36,353 nucleotides of DNA from Lachnospiraceae bacterium (GTDB lineage Bacteria > Bacillota > Clostridia > Lachnospirales > Lachnospiraceae). The translations under genes were made by a program, and so were the position numbers. The notes under the pieces were generated by a model that saw only the letters and a list, made by a program, of their open reading frames with translations, was not told the origin of the DNA and searched no databases. How positions within the stretch are numbered: position 1 is the stretch's first letter; every line of letters starts with the position of its first letter. This document shows, piece after piece, positions 16,265-24,685 of the stretch. The stretch covers positions 1 to 36,353 of the forward strand of contig JAEEQX010000012.1 of the NCBI GenBank assembly GCA_016285575.1, written 5' to 3'.

Positions 16265-16384
16265 TATAAATATAATGAAATTTTTGTCATATCGTGATAC
16301 ATTTATATTTGGTGCTTTCTATACAGAAACGCCGAGGGCATATTCTCACAGAGAAAATGAAGATTAGGTTTTAAGGACAGATAA

Positions 16385-17236
16385 ATGAAGACAGGACTGA
16401 TACTTGAGGGCGGTGGGCTGAGAGGAGCCTTCAGCGCCGGAGTACTGGATGTTTTTATAAAAGAAGGAATACATTTCGACTATGCGTGCGGTGTATCTGC
16501 GGGAGCCGGAGTGTTATGCAATTATATATCAGGGCAGGAGAGCAGATCTCTTAATGTACTGTTATGCCCTCGAGGCGAATCATATTACGGAAAAAGAGAG
16601 TTTTTCAGAAGCGGAAAGTACATGAATCTCGACAAGCTCTACGGAGAGATGGTGTATATGGATCCCGCGTTTGACTTCGATGCTTTTTTTGCCAATCCGA
16701 TGGAAGTCGAGGTAGTGGCAACCAATTGCATGACGGGCAAGGCAGAATATCTGACACATAACAAAACTGCCGAAAGCCTCTGTAATATTTGCAAGGCAAC
16801 CAGTTCACTCCCTTTTATAAGCGGACCTTATAAAATAGGGGACAACTACTACATGGACGGCTCCGTATCAGATCCTCTTCCTTTTATGCATGCTTTTGAA
16901 AAAGGCTGCGATAAAGTCGTGATTATATCAACCAAGGGCGACGGCATGAATCCGTCCAATCTTAAAAAATTCACACCCTTTATGAGGATAAAATACCACA
17001 AGTTTAAGGGATTTGTTGATGCGGTGCAAGTGAGAATTCCTCTTCTTATGGGTCAATATAAATTGGCGGATGAAAAGGTAAAAGAAGGTACGGTTATGCT
17101 ATATCATCCCGAAGGCAAGTGGGATATATCGCATATGGAGAAGGATATTGAGAAACTCCATAATCTCTATAATGAGGGAATCCGTTATGCCAACGAACGC
17201 ATGGGAAGCCTCAGAGAATTCATCGGCGCCGATTGA
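16385..17236 (+). CDS. Patatin-like phospholipase family protein
   Basis: A 283-residue serine hydrolase of the patatin/RssA/YjjU type, predicted cytoplasmic because it lacks a signal peptide. The oxyanion loop LEGGGLRGAFSAGVLD is at residues 7-22. The nucleophile is S38 in GVSAG and the catalytic aspartate is D158 in MDGSVSDPLP, so the Ser-Asp dyad is intact. The family hydrolyses acyl esters of lipids; the natural substrate here is unknown. AAGGACAG precedes the ATG. No terminator is visible in the AT-rich 194 bp before the activase gene, so co-transcription cannot be excluded. Confidence 0.9.
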   Translation: MKTGLILEGGGLRGAFSAGVLDVFIKEGIHFDYACGVSAGAGVLCNYISGQESRSLNVLLCPRGESYYGKREFFRSGKYMNLDKLYGEMVYMDPAFDFDAFFANPMEVEVVATNCMTGKAEYLTHNKTAESLCNICKATSSLPFISGPYKIGDNYYMDGSVSDPLPFMHAFEKGCDKVVIISTKGDGMNPSNLKKFTPFMRIKYHKFKGFVDAVQVRIPLLMGQYKLADEKVKEGTVMLYHPEGKWDISHMEKDIEKLHNLYNEGIRYANERMGSLREFIGAD

Positions 17237-17430
17237 ACCGCGAAGAATCGATGCAGGAATCATCTTTTTTATACCCAATAAGACAATAATGACATTAATA
17301 CATATAAAATATACAAAAGAAAAACAGTAAGATAATTAATTAGATGATAAGTAAAAATATAAGATTTTTTAAGCAACAATTAATTATAATTACTAAGATA
17401 ATAAACAGAAACTTTGATTAGGAAAGAAGT

Positions 17431-20385
17431 ATGCAATCAGTTAATGAAGTAAATGTCGGAATTGATATAGGTTCGACAACAGCCAAGATAGTCATTCGCG
17501 AAGGCGATGAAGTGTTATACAAGAAGTACGAGAGACACTATTCTCAGGTACGTCAAAAAACTCTCGCCATGATCAGCGAAGCCAAGGAATATCTTGACGG
17601 TAAAAAGATTAAGATCGCAATCTCAGGTTCTGCCGGTCTCGGTGTTGCGGAAGTGGCACGTCTTCAGTTCGTACAGGAAGTATATGCTACATTTGCACTT
17701 GTTGAGGACAAGGAAAAAGACACAGAGGTAGTCGTAGAGCTCGGTGGTGAAGATGCCAAGATTATCTTCCTTAAGGGTGGTGTTGACGAGAGAATGAACG
17801 GTACTTGCGCAGGCGGTACAGGAGCATTCATCGATCAGATGGCATCTCTTCTTAATGTCACACCCGATGAACTCGATGAGATGAGTCTTAAGTGTGAGAA
17901 GGTATATCCCATTGCATCGCGTTGCGGTGTATTCGCCAAGACAGATATTCAGCCCCTTATCAACCAGGGCGTATCCAAGAATGATATTGCAGCAAGTATC
18001 TATATGGCAGTAGTTAATCAGACTATCGCAGGACTTGCTCAGGGTAGAAAGATAAAAGGAAAAGTCATGTTCCTTGGAGGCCCCCTCTTTTATAACAAGG
18101 GCCTTAGAAAAGCATTCAAGGATACACTCAAGTTATCGGATGAGGAAGCGATATTCCCCGAGTATTCACTCTATGCAGTAGCACTCGGTGCTTCAATATT
18201 TGCATCACAGTCGGATAAGGTATATCAGTACAATACCCTCATAGAAAAACTTGAAGAAGCAGTTAAAGCTAAGAGAGAAGTAGCCTGCATGCCGGCACTT
18301 TTTGCAAGCGATGATGAACTCAAAGAATTCAAGGAAAGACATGATAAAGAGACCGTTGAATTCGCAGATATAGAAAAGTACGAGGGCGATGCATATCTTG
18401 GAATCGACTGCGGTTCCACTACAACCAAACTCGTACTTATTAATGATAAAAAAGATATTCTCTGGCAGTACTATAACTCCAACAAGGGTAATCCCGTTGA
18501 TGTAGTTAAGGAAGAATTAATCAAGGTTAGAAAACTCTGCGGTGACAAAATTACGATAAAAGCTTCCGCTGTAACAGGATACGGCGAGCAGCTTATCATG
18601 AATGCATTCCATACTGACAGAGGACTTGTTGAGACCATGGCACACTTCATGGCATCGAGACAGTTTTTACCCAATGTTGATTTCATCCTCGATATCGGTG
18701 GCCAGGATATCAAGTGTATCAAGATTAAAAACGAAGCCGTAGACAGTATCATGCTCAATGAAGCATGCTCTTCGGGATGCGGTTCATTCATAGAAACTTT
18801 TGCAAAGTCCATGGGATATGATTCCAAGGAATTTGCGAAGCTCGGACTTAAGGGCAATGCACCTGTGGATCTTGGTTCAAGATGTACCGTATTCATGAAC
18901 TCATCCATCAAGCAGGCGCAAAAAGATGGTGTATCGGTTGAAAATATTTCAGCCGGAATCTCAGTATCCGTTATTAAGAATGCCATCTACAAAGTTATAA
19001 GAGCCAACTCACCTACAGAACTTGGTGAGCACGTAGTTGTACAGGGTGGTACATTCCTTAATGATGCTGTACTTCGTGCATTCGAAAAAGAGATTGGCAA
19101 GAATGTAGTTAGACCTGCAATAGCAGGAATCATGGGTGCGTATGGCGCCGCTATATATTCGATGGGACTTGGACTTGAAAAGACCACACTCCTTACACTC
19201 GAAGAACTCGAGAAGTTTACCCATACTTCAAAAGCAAGTGTATGCCAGGGTTGTACCAACCACTGCGCACTTACAATTAATATTTTCTCTGACGGTGGCA
19301 GATTCATATCCGGTAACAGATGTGAAAAGATGACATCCAAGGGTAAGATTGATGAGAAGCTCAATCTTTTTGAATATAAGAGACAGTATTTTATGAATCT
19401 GACTGCAGAGCCTGACAGCAACAAAAAGACTGTCGGAATGCCTCTTCAGCTCGGTATGTATGATCTTGCTCCTTTATGGGTTGGCATATTCGAAAACCTT
19501 GGATTCAACGTCAAGCTCTCGGGCTTATCATCAAGAGAGACCTACTTACTTGGACAGGACAGCATCCCTTCGGATACCGTATGTTACCCTGCCAAGGTTA
19601 TGCATGGTCATATAGAGCAGTTGGTTAAGGACAATGTGGATGCAATCTTTGCTCCCTGCCTTACATATAATATAGATGAAAAAGCTGGCGACAATCATTA
19701 CAACTGCCCCGTTGTTGCATACTATCCCGAACTTTTAAAAGACAACATGGATGTACTCAAGGAAATCAGATATCTCTCTCCTTTCCTTAACATCTGTGAT
19801 GAAAAAGAACTTGCGAGAGAACTCGATGTTAATCTTCCCAAGGACTTCATGAACTTTAACAAGTCCAGATACTTAGAGGCAGTAAGAGCAGGTTTTGCCA
19901 AGTATAGAAAATATAAGGAAGACCTCTATGCTGAGACAGAGAGAATAATCAGCAAGGCAAGAGAAACAGGCAAAAAGATAATGGTTCTTGCAGGCAGACC
20001 TTATCATATCGATCCCGAGATTTCTCACGGTATCGATTTACTTGCTTGCAGCTTAGGATTCGCAGTGATTACCGAAGAGTCTATATCTGAGAGAGTGGGC
20101 AAGGTAAGTACCAATGTTCTCAATCAGTGGACCTTCCACCAGAGACTTTACAGAGCAGCAAGTTATTCGGTTACTCAGCCTGATATGGAACTTGTTCAGC
20201 TTGTATCCTTTGGTTGCGGTATAGATGCTATCACAACGGACGAGGTCAGATCCATTGTCGAGAAAAACGGCAGAATCTACACACAGATTAAGATTGATGA
20301 GATTAACAACTTATCAGCAGTCAATATAAGACTCAGGTCACTTCTTGGTGCACTTGAAATGAGAGAGGGAAAGAAAGATGAATGA
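17431..20385 (+). CDS. 2-hydroxyacyl-CoA dehydratase activase-like protein, two BadF domains plus DUF2229
   Basis: A 984-residue cytoplasmic protein. Two ASKHA ATPase (BadF/HgdC) domains are seen: the first opens with GIDIGSTTAKIVI (about 11-23) and has GTCAGGTGAF; the second opens with GIDCGSTTTKLV (about 324) and has DIGGQDIKCI and EACSSGCGSF, where C446 and C450 fall in the iron-sulfur region of activases. A Cys cluster C605/C608/C612 (CQGCTNHC) follows, then a DUF2229-like region with PSDTVCYPAKVMHGH and GRPYHIDPEI. Known activases hydrolyse ATP to inject an electron into a dehydratase. The function of this long version is not established. Its last 8 nt overlap the next gene, which supplies the remainder of what is often one protein of about 1400 residues. 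Confidence 0.88.
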   Translation: MQSVNEVNVGIDIGSTTAKIVIREGDEVLYKKYERHYSQVRQKTLAMISEAKEYLDGKKIKIAISGSAGLGVAEVARLQFVQEVYATFALVEDKEKDTEVVVELGGEDAKIIFLKGGVDERMNGTCAGGTGAFIDQMASLLNVTPDELDEMSLKCEKVYPIASRCGVFAKTDIQPLINQGVSKNDIAASIYMAVVNQTIAGLAQGRKIKGKVMFLGGPLFYNKGLRKAFKDTLKLSDEEAIFPEYSLYAVALGASIFASQSDKVYQYNTLIEKLEEAVKAKREVACMPALFASDDELKEFKERHDKETVEFADIEKYEGDAYLGIDCGSTTTKLVLINDKKDILWQYYNSNKGNPVDVVKEELIKVRKLCGDKITIKASAVTGYGEQLIMNAFHTDRGLVETMAHFMASRQFLPNVDFILDIGGQDIKCIKIKNEAVDSIMLNEACSSGCGSFIETFAKSMGYDSKEFAKLGLKGNAPVDLGSRCTVFMNSSIKQAQKDGVSVENISAGISVSVIKNAIYKVIRANSPTELGEHVVVQGGTFLNDAVLRAFEKEIGKNVVRPAIAGIMGAYGAAIYSMGLGLEKTTLLTLEELEKFTHTSKASVCQGCTNHCALTINIFSDGGRFISGNRCEKMTSKGKIDEKLNLFEYKRQYFMNLTAEPDSNKKTVGMPLQLGMYDLAPLWVGIFENLGFNVKLSGLSSRETYLLGQDSIPSDTVCYPAKVMHGHIEQLVKDNVDAIFAPCLTYNIDEKAGDNHYNCPVVAYYPELLKDNMDVLKEIRYLSPFLNICDEKELARELDVNLPKDFMNFNKSRYLEAVRAGFAKYRKYKEDLYAETERIISKARETGKKIMVLAGRPYHIDPEISHGIDLLACSLGFAVITEESISERVGKVSTNVLNQWTFHQRLYRAASYSVTQPDMELVQLVSFGCGIDAITTDEVRSIVEKNGRIYTQIKIDEINNLSAVNIRLRSLLGALEMREGKKDE

Positions 20386-21643
20386 TTCCGAAAGAGTGGA
20401 ATTTACTCCGGAAATGAAAAAGGATTACCACATCCTTATTCCCACAATGCTTCCGAGACACCTTAAAATGTTGGCATCACTTTTACGCCATTACGGATAC
20501 GATGCAGAACTTCTCGAATATACAGGAAGAGAAGTAATAGATACAGGATTAAAATACGTACATAATGATGCGTGCTATCCTGCAACTATTGTCATAGGTC
20601 AGTTCATACACGCACTTCAAAGCGGTAAGTATGATGTACACAAGACGGCATTGTTTTTTACCCAGACCGGTGGCGGATGCAGAGCATCCAATTACATATC
20701 TTTAATAAGAAAAGCTCTTAAGAAGGCCGGATACGGATTTATCCCCGTAATCTCCCTTAACTTTGCAGGCTTGGAGAAAAACTCCGGTTTTAAAGTTAAT
20801 CTTTCCATGGCAAGACGAATGATGTATTCCGTTCTTTACGGAGATATCCTCATGACTCTTACCAACCAGAGTAAAGCTTCCGAGATTCACAAAGGAGATG
20901 CAGAGGCAAAAGCGGATTACTGGACTAACAAGCTTGTTGAGCAGCTCGAGAAGCCGGGCATTCTAACATACAGCAAGATTAGAAGTACCTATCGCGAGAT
21001 AGCCAAGGACTTTAATTCAATTCCGAGAGTTCAGGAGAACAGAGTTAAGGTCGGCATCGTAGGAGAAATCTACGTTAAGTTCTCACCTCTTGCCAACCGT
21101 AATCTTGAGAACTACCTTATATCAGAAGGTGCCGCTCCCGTTATGGCAGGACTTTTGGACTTCCTTCTTTTCTATGTATATGGAAGAATTATCGAATATG
21201 ATATGTACAGAGCTCATAAAAAGAGCGTGGCACTTTTAAGAATCGCATATAAGGTATTCCTTAAAAAGCAAAAAGATATCATCGATGTTATTAAAGAAGA
21301 ATCCGATTTCGTTGCACCCACTCCTTTTGAACATACGGTTGAATTGGCAAAGCCCTATGTCAGCCTCGGAGTTAAGATGGGTGAAGGATGGCTTCTTGTT
21401 GCAGAGATGATCGAGCATATAGACAGCGGAACCAACAATATCATATGTACCCAGCCCTTCGGATGCTTACCCAATCACATCGTTGGTAAGGGTGTAATGA
21501 AGCTTGTTAAGGAAAAGAATCCGGGCGTCAACATCATCGCTATAGACTACGATGCATCGGCCAGCGAGATTAACCAGCAAAACAGAATTAAGCTACTTTT
21601 GGCAAATGCTCAGACAGACAAAAAAGAGCAAGAAATTGTATAG
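20378..21643 (+). CDS. 2-hydroxyacyl-CoA dehydratase-like partner protein (C-terminal half of the activase system)
   Basis: A 421-residue cytoplasmic protein with cysteines in NDACYPA, GGGCRASN and TQPFGCLPNH. These conserved positions match the C-terminal part of the large activase/DUF2229 polypeptides of clostridia and resemble iron-sulfur cluster-ligating regions of dehydratase subunits. It overlaps the preceding gene by 8 nt in a different frame (ATGAATGA), so the two halves are translationally coupled and probably form a complex. The combined length, 1405 residues, is close to the fused versions I recall. No HgdA/HgdB-type dehydratase subunits are in the window. A terminator follows the stop. 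Confidence 0.8.
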   Translation: MNDSERVEFTPEMKKDYHILIPTMLPRHLKMLASLLRHYGYDAELLEYTGREVIDTGLKYVHNDACYPATIVIGQFIHALQSGKYDVHKTALFFTQTGGGCRASNYISLIRKALKKAGYGFIPVISLNFAGLEKNSGFKVNLSMARRMMYSVLYGDILMTLTNQSKASEIHKGDAEAKADYWTNKLVEQLEKPGILTYSKIRSTYREIAKDFNSIPRVQENRVKVGIVGEIYVKFSPLANRNLENYLISEGAAPVMAGLLDFLLFYVYGRIIEYDMYRAHKKSVALLRIAYKVFLKKQKDIIDVIKEESDFVAPTPFEHTVELAKPYVSLGVKMGEGWLLVAEMIEHIDSGTNNIICTQPFGCLPNHIVGKGVMKLVKEKNPGVNIIAIDYDASASEINQQNRIKLLLANAQTDKKEQEIV

Positions 21644-21664
21644 AATAAACAATCATTAATATCG

Positions 21665-21716
21665 AATCAACACTTCTCTTGTGAAAAATATACAAGAAAG
21701 TGTTGATTTTTGTTTT
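21665..21716 (+). terminator. Terminator of the activase operon
   Basis: AATCAACACTT pairs with AAGTGTTGATT, and the stem continues inward as TCTTGT/ACAAGA with a bulged C (21665-21708). A T-rich tail follows. The 3' arm overlaps the -35 of the next promoter. Confidence 0.88.
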
Positions 21717-21731
21717 TACATATGTTATTAT
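21703..21731 (+). promoter_or_regulatory. Promoter of the structured RNA upstream of flgM
   Basis: TTGATT (21703-21708), a 17-bp spacer and TATTAT (21726-21731) predict transcription from about 21738, a few nt before the closing stem of the folded element. Confidence 0.55.
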
Positions 21732-21737
21732 CCATTT

Positions 21738-21945
21738 GTCCGGTTTGATTGAATTTCCAATTCGGTCAAGCCCTCTCGCATTCGCGATTATTTCCAGTTG
21801 AGACACAATATAATATATGAAGGTGCAACTTAATACGGCGGGGTTGTAACTATATATTTGCGTGTCGTCGTGACCGGAGATTCAATCAGGCTGCGAAGGT
21901 AAAGCAATAGTTAAGGGGAGGGGAGCGATTTTGTCGCTCCCTTTT
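21738..21945 (+). ncRNA. Unassigned structured RNA or riboswitch candidate, about 208 nt
   Basis: The closing helix P1 pairs 21741-21757 with 21877-21893 (17 bp, four wobbles). After a 5-nt bulge on the left arm it continues as 21763-21768 with 21871-21876 (6 bp). Inside are a small hairpin TCGC-ATTC-GCGA (21776-21787) and a longer arm: GACAC (21802-21806) with GTGTC (21862-21866), AATATA with TATATT, and TGCAAC (21824-21829) with GTTGTA (21843-21848) around a purine-rich loop. A terminator hairpin follows about 16-26 nt after P1. The U tail and promoter place it on the plus strand. Compared from memory, it does not match c-di-GMP, SRP, 6S, tmRNA, cobalamin or ZTP consensus. It may be a free RNA or a leader controlling flgM. 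It fills much of the 466-bp gap between genes. Confidence 0.6.
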
Positions 21946-21952
21946 CCTTGTA
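21909..21952 (+). terminator. Terminator of the structured RNA
   Basis: GGGAGCGA (21921-21928) pairs with TCGCTCCC (21934-21941) around TTTTG, and the stem extends outward through purine/pyrimidine pairs including wobbles. The right arm doubles as a TTTTCCTT tail. On the minus strand there is no T run, which fixes the direction. Confidence 0.85.
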
Positions 21953-22044
21953 TAAAAAGCACTTTTTATTGTGGATAATGCACATAAGGACAAAAAGATG
22001 TCCACAACGTGTCCATATATTTTGACAAAATTCAAAACTATAGT

Positions 22045-22070
22045 TAAGAAATAAAAAAATCCGTCGATAA
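22045..22070 (+). promoter_or_regulatory. Candidate sigma-28 (SigD) promoter for flgM
   Basis: TAAG (22045-22048), a 14-bp spacer and GTCGATAA (22063-22070) resemble the flagellar sigma-D consensus TAAA-N14/16-GCCGATAT, 40 bp upstream of the flgM start. A sigma-A-like TTGACA (22022-22027) lies just upstream without a convincing -10. Confidence 0.55.
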
Positions 22071-22109
22071 AGATTACAGAAGTCAAAAATGGAAAGGAGG
22101 TTGGCAGTA

Positions 22110-22388
22110 ATGCGGATTGAATCTTATATTCAGATGCAACAGTTGTATCCGTCTAATAACAAGACGACAACTAACAATAAGACCGTTTCCGGCTTTTCAG
22201 ATAAACTGCAGATTTCATCCATGGGAAAAGATATCAGCGTAGCGAAGAAGGCTTTAGCATCGACTCCGGATATCAGGGAAGATTTGGTAAGTTCTATCAA
22301 GGAGAGAATCGAAAACGGAACTTATGAAGTAAGCGGAGAAGCGTTTGCAGATAAGGTATTAGGCAAATATTATCAGACATTCGCTTAA
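22110..22388 (+). CDS. flgM: Anti-sigma-28 factor FlgM
   Basis: A 92-residue protein. The Gln/Asn/Thr-rich N-terminal half looks disordered. The C-terminal half carries the sigma-binding signature TPDIREDLVSSIKERIENG followed by YEVSGEAFADKVL. FlgM holds sigma-28 inactive until the hook is complete and is then removed by the flagellar export apparatus or by other means in Gram-positives. The ATG at 22110 follows AAAGGAGG by about 11 nt; the in-frame ATG at 22089 lies before this ribosome binding site and is rejected. A strong terminator after the stop separates it from flgN, so flgM may be expressed above the rest of the operon. Confidence 0.9.
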   Translation: MRIESYIQMQQLYPSNNKTTTNNKTVSGFSDKLQISSMGKDISVAKKALASTPDIREDLVSSIKERIENGTYEVSGEAFADKVLGKYYQTFA

Positions 22389-22453
22389 TCCAAATACTTA
22401 GTTTGAATTAAGCGAAGTGTTTGCCAAATAATTTGGCAAACACTTTTCTTTTT
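22380..22453 (+). terminator. Tandem hairpins and intrinsic terminator between flgM and flgN
   Basis: Hairpin one, TTCGCTTAA/TTAAGCGAA (22380-22416), covers the flgM stop codon. Hairpin two has a perfect 14-bp stem (22415-22428 with 22432-22445) with a TAA loop and the tail TTTTCTTTTT. The second is a strong intrinsic terminator inside the flagellar gene block. Confidence 0.85.
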
Positions 22454-22483
22454 CAAGAGAGTCTACATCATGGAGGTATAGAT

Positions 22484-23002
22484 TTGGCCAGTTTGATGGA
22501 AAACCTTATAGACATTTTAAATGAGCAGTATGAGGCATACTCGGCACTGGTTGAATTATCCGCCAGAAAAACTCCCATCATTGTAAAGGGATCGCTTGAA
22601 GAGTTACAGACAATTACTGACGAAGAGCAGCTCGCTGTGGACAGAGTCAATGCAGTTGATAGAAAGCGACTCGAGATCATGGGCGATATCGGTAACGTAC
22701 TTAATAAGGATGCAACTACTCTTAAGCTCACTGAACTTTCAGCCATGATTCAGGGCAGACCTGAAGAGCAGGAGAAACTCGAGGAAGCCAGAGCTAAGCT
22801 CATAAAAGTCGGAAAAGAATTAAAGACAGTCAATGAGCGTAACAAGGAATTACTTGAAAACGCACTTGAGATGGTCAACTTCGACATGTCACTTATACAG
22901 TCGATGAAACAAGCTCCGCAAATGGGTAATTACAATAGAGGAGCAATGAATACAGGCGAGGTATACGGAACCAATCTTAAGGGATTCGATACTAAGCAAT
23001 AG
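22484..23002 (+). CDS. flgN: FlgN-family flagellar export chaperone
   Basis: A 172-residue, highly charged, helical cytoplasmic protein that should bind FlgK and FlgL and deliver them to the flagellar export machinery. The body contains LIDILNEQYEAYSALVEL and a long coiled-coil stretch through LEEARAKLIKVGKELKTVNE; the C-terminal tail is Gly/Asn-rich. The start chosen is TTG at 22484 because GGAGG (22472-22476) lies 7 nt upstream. The frame extends further 5', but that part overlaps the flgM terminator hairpin. The next ATG (22496) is 19 nt from the ribosome binding site. It is followed by flgK, its expected client. Confidence 0.85.
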   Translation: MASLMENLIDILNEQYEAYSALVELSARKTPIIVKGSLEELQTITDEEQLAVDRVNAVDRKRLEIMGDIGNVLNKDATTLKLTELSAMIQGRPEEQEKLEEARAKLIKVGKELKTVNERNKELLENALEMVNFDMSLIQSMKQAPQMGNYNRGAMNTGEVYGTNLKGFDTKQ

Positions 23003-23007
23003 TTTTA

Positions 23008-23034
23008 ATCATCCAGTCGGATGATAACGGAGGG
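23008..23034 (+). promoter_or_regulatory. Hairpin and GGA-containing ribosome binding site in the first flgK leader
   Basis: ATCATCC-AGTC-GGATGAT (23008-23025) forms a 7-bp hairpin directly before ACGGAGGG, the ribosome binding site of flgK. Both parts contain GGA, the core of CsrA recognition, and csrA is encoded 5.6 kb downstream. CsrA control is inference. Confidence 0.4.
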
Positions 23035-23042
23035 TATGAAGT

Positions 23043-24662
23043 ATGCCGTTAATGGGAAGCTTTTACGTGGGCAATTCCGGACTTTCAACAAGCCAGAATG
23101 CACTTAACACCACGGCACACAATATAACAAATGCGGAAACAAAAGGATATGTTCGTCAGCAGACACTCCTTGGAGACAAGGATTACAACACAATATCCGT
23201 AGATGTATCCGGTATATCGAATAAGCAGACCGGTCTCGGTGTAACATACCAGGAAGTACGTCAGGTAAGAGACGTATTTTTGGATAAGACATACAGAGAA
23301 GAGAGTGGACGTCTTGCATTCTATACAGCAGAGTATGATGCAATCGGCGAAGTTGAGACACTTCTTGGTGAGATGGACGGAGCAAGTTTTAACGAATCCA
23401 TCAATAACCTCTGGGTTGCAGTTCAGGAGATGTCCAAGGATCCGAGTTCTTCAGTTGTACAGGGCCTTTTGATGCAGAGATCCTACGCATTCATTACTGA
23501 TGCACAGTCAGTATACCAGGGATTATGCGATTATCAGGACAATGTCAATAACTCCATAAAAGAGACCGTTGATTTAATGAATGAATACGGTCACAAGTTA
23601 TGGGATTTAAACGAGCAGATTAGAAAGATTGAAAGTGGTGGAATCGAGCACGCTAATGACCTTAAGGATCAGCGTAACCAGTTACTCGATGACCTTTCAT
23701 CTTTTGCTTCCATAGATTACACAACGGATGTTATGGGAAATATCTTAGTTAAGCTTGAAGGACATTCGTTCGTTACAGCAGTTGGCGTCAACGATATAGG
23801 AACACAGGTTGATGAGACCACAGGTTTTTATGAAGTATTTTGGAAGGATGACGCAGTTAAGACTGAGGATGTTAACGGTGCAGAGCATTACATTACTGAC
23901 AACGCACTTATGTTTGACACCGAACAGGAAATCTCATCCATTCTTGATACAGACATAGGTAAGCTTAAGGCGCTTGTTATTACAAGAGGTGATCACAGAG
24001 CCAACTTCACAGACTGCGAAGGTGACAATTATGAGAAGATCTCCAATTCAATAGTAATGACAGCACAGTCGGAATTCGACAAGCTCATCCACTCAATCGT
24101 CAATGCGGTTAACAATACATTAAAAGAAGCATTCGATGCAGGCGATGGCAAGTATATGTCGGACGGTAACGGTAATGCGTTACAGATATTCCATAGAAAA
24201 GTATCCGAGCCTACAGTTGCAGAGGATTGGGATAAGAGTGAGACACTCTTTAGCGTATCGAACTTAGTTATTAATGAAGAGTTGTTACAGACACCTTCCA
24301 AACTTGGATTTGTAAAACCCGATGGACAGGTTGACTATGCTACAGCCGAAAAGCTTAAGAGACTCTTCGAAGAACCCGTTTATACTCTTAACCCTACAGC
24401 AAATACCAAGCTTAGCATTAAATCTTACTATTCGGCATTCGTATCCCAGATGGCTAATGACGGTTCGGTTATTAAGAACATCAGAGATAACGAGCAGCTT
24501 ACGGTAGATTCGACCGAAGCAGCCAGACAGCAGATTATCGGCGTTTCCACTGATGAGGAACTCGCCAACATGATTAGATATCAAAACGCATACAATGCGA
24601 ACAGCCGTTATATTAACGTAATTAACCAGATGCTTGAGCATCTTCTTACCGCTTTAGGATAA
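23043..24662 (+). CDS. flgK: Flagellar hook-associated protein FlgK (first copy)
   Basis: A 539-residue hook-filament junction protein (HAP1), exported through the flagellar channel without a cleaved signal. The N-terminal D0 region has the rod/hook signature GLSTSQNALNTTAHNITNAE followed by TKGYVRQ. The conserved C-terminus reads ELANMIRYQNAYNANSRYIN and ends in a coiled-coil heptad region. Length is within the normal FlgK range. The ATG at 23043 follows GGAGGG by 8 nt; a nearby ATG at 23036 is out of frame. A second, longer FlgK lies 23 nt downstream. Confidence 0.93.
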   Translation: MPLMGSFYVGNSGLSTSQNALNTTAHNITNAETKGYVRQQTLLGDKDYNTISVDVSGISNKQTGLGVTYQEVRQVRDVFLDKTYREESGRLAFYTAEYDAIGEVETLLGEMDGASFNESINNLWVAVQEMSKDPSSSVVQGLLMQRSYAFITDAQSVYQGLCDYQDNVNNSIKETVDLMNEYGHKLWDLNEQIRKIESGGIEHANDLKDQRNQLLDDLSSFASIDYTTDVMGNILVKLEGHSFVTAVGVNDIGTQVDETTGFYEVFWKDDAVKTEDVNGAEHYITDNALMFDTEQEISSILDTDIGKLKALVITRGDHRANFTDCEGDNYEKISNSIVMTAQSEFDKLIHSIVNAVNNTLKEAFDAGDGKYMSDGNGNALQIFHRKVSEPTVAEDWDKSETLFSVSNLVINEELLQTPSKLGFVKPDGQVDYATAEKLKRLFEEPVYTLNPTANTKLSIKSYYSAFVSQMANDGSVIKNIRDNEQLTVDSTEAARQQIIGVSTDEELANMIRYQNAYNANSRYINVINQMLEHLLTALG

Positions 24663-24685
24663 GCGAGACAGAAAGGAAGTAGACT

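Noticed and set aside
18225..19424. Long antisense open frames opposite the activase gene
   Set aside because: Serine/leucine-rich translations typical of the reverse strand of a coding sequence, with no ribosome binding sites or family features.
21970..21978. TGTGGATAA, the reverse complement of the perfect DnaA box TTATCCACA, between the structured RNA and flgM
   Set aside because: A single box with no cluster, no AT-rich unwinding element and no dnaA/dnaN genes; insufficient for an origin. It could at most be a chance or regulatory site.
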